DNA of 37,761 nucleotides, from the IMG/VR virus record IMGVR_UViG_3300034121_000839, positions 1 through 37,761 of that record, one strand, 5' to 3'. This document shows, in pieces, positions 37,636 to 37,761 of the stretch. The translations under genes and the position numbers were made by a program. Position 1 is the first letter of the stretch, and each line of letters opens with the position of its first letter. Origin of the DNA: a virus. The notes under the pieces are model-generated. The model was not told the DNA's origin and searched no databases. It worked only from the letters and a program-made list of their open reading frames with translations.

Positions 37636-37761
37636 TTGGTTAGTTCATAAATTATTTTGGTGGGCACCACTTAGAAAAGCTATAATTGAAGAAGTGCATA
37701 TGTATGATCATCTGTCTGATGTATTTACTAATTCAGACTTAACAGATATAGCCTCATGCAG
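37628..37761 (+). CDS. Hypothetical protein (3' partial)
   Basis: An open frame from ATG 37628, overlapping the previous stop, that runs off the window after 44 residues (begins MIDWLVHKLFWWAPLRKAI). An amphipathic, Trp-rich N-terminus is visible. Nothing more can be said. Confidence 0.5.
   Translation, partial: MIDWLVHKLFWWAPLRKAIIEEVHMYDHLSDVFTNSDLTDIASC

Overview
The window looks like about 38 kb of a larger tailed-phage (Caudoviricetes) genome that infects an actinobacterium. Every gene I can support lies on the + strand. Most abut or overlap by 1-30 bases (ATGA, TAATG and GTGA junctions are common). The DNA is visibly A+T-rich with many AGA, AAA and ATA codons. The actinobacterial host is inferred from a WhiB-type regulator (22011-22307, a family confined to Actinobacteria and their phages), an AhpC/AhpD pair of the mycobacterial type, a proteasome-beta-like Ntn hydrolase and many apparently leaderless genes. 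An A+T-rich freshwater actinobacterium would fit, but that is inference. Both ends of the window cut through genes.

Layout. 1-9.5 kb is DNA replication and recombination: SSB (partial), a C-family DNA polymerase with PHP domain, MazG-like hydrolase, RecA, a PD-(D/E)XK candidate, XapX membrane protein, a Cas4/RecB-like nuclease, a RuvC-like resolvase, two FkbM-like methyltransferases, a small HTH protein and a DUF1599-like protein. 10.2-12.5 kb holds the terminase subunits. No portal, capsid or tail gene follows; structural genes must lie outside the window. Next come three tRNAs (CAT, TCT, TTT), a glutathione-peroxidase-like protein, a CHAP endolysin, a thermonuclease, an SDR oxidoreductase, a first Fe(II)/2-oxoglutarate (2OG) oxygenase, Hsp20, a CysC-like kinase fused to a nucleotidyltransferase, DUF2061, FmdB, and a large secreted PA14 coiled-coil protein followed by three small membrane proteins (holin candidates). 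A tRNA-Asn, WhiB, zinc-ribbon proteins, the Ntn hydrolase, a secreted subtilase, thioredoxin and a host-like secreted Ala/Thr-rich protein lead to a strong terminator at 28.1 kb.

From 28.1 kb to the end is the most unusual part. It has seven further putative Fe(II)/2OG or JmjC/cupin-type oxygenases, a sulfotransferase, a class I methyltransferase, an adjacent ahpC-ahpD pair, and a run of very short proteins. With the 15.6-kb copy the window carries eight putative oxygenases of at least three subfamilies. I read this as a chemical-modification cassette (hydroxylation, possibly sulfation and methylation) acting on a surface, glycan, nucleic acid or small-molecule target, accompanied by antioxidant enzymes (AhpC, AhpD, GPx-like, thioredoxin). 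The substrate cannot be read from sequence.

Regulation is unusually readable. Many near-consensus -10 boxes (TATAAT, TAGAAT, TATACT) occur. At nine genes the -10 ends 6 or 7 bases before the ATG, predicting leaderless mRNAs. Two perfect 15-bp terminator hairpins each contain the -35 box of the next, leaderless, promoter. Four other promoters are followed by a hairpin at or near the predicted 5' end of the mRNA, and one of these buries the ribosome binding site.
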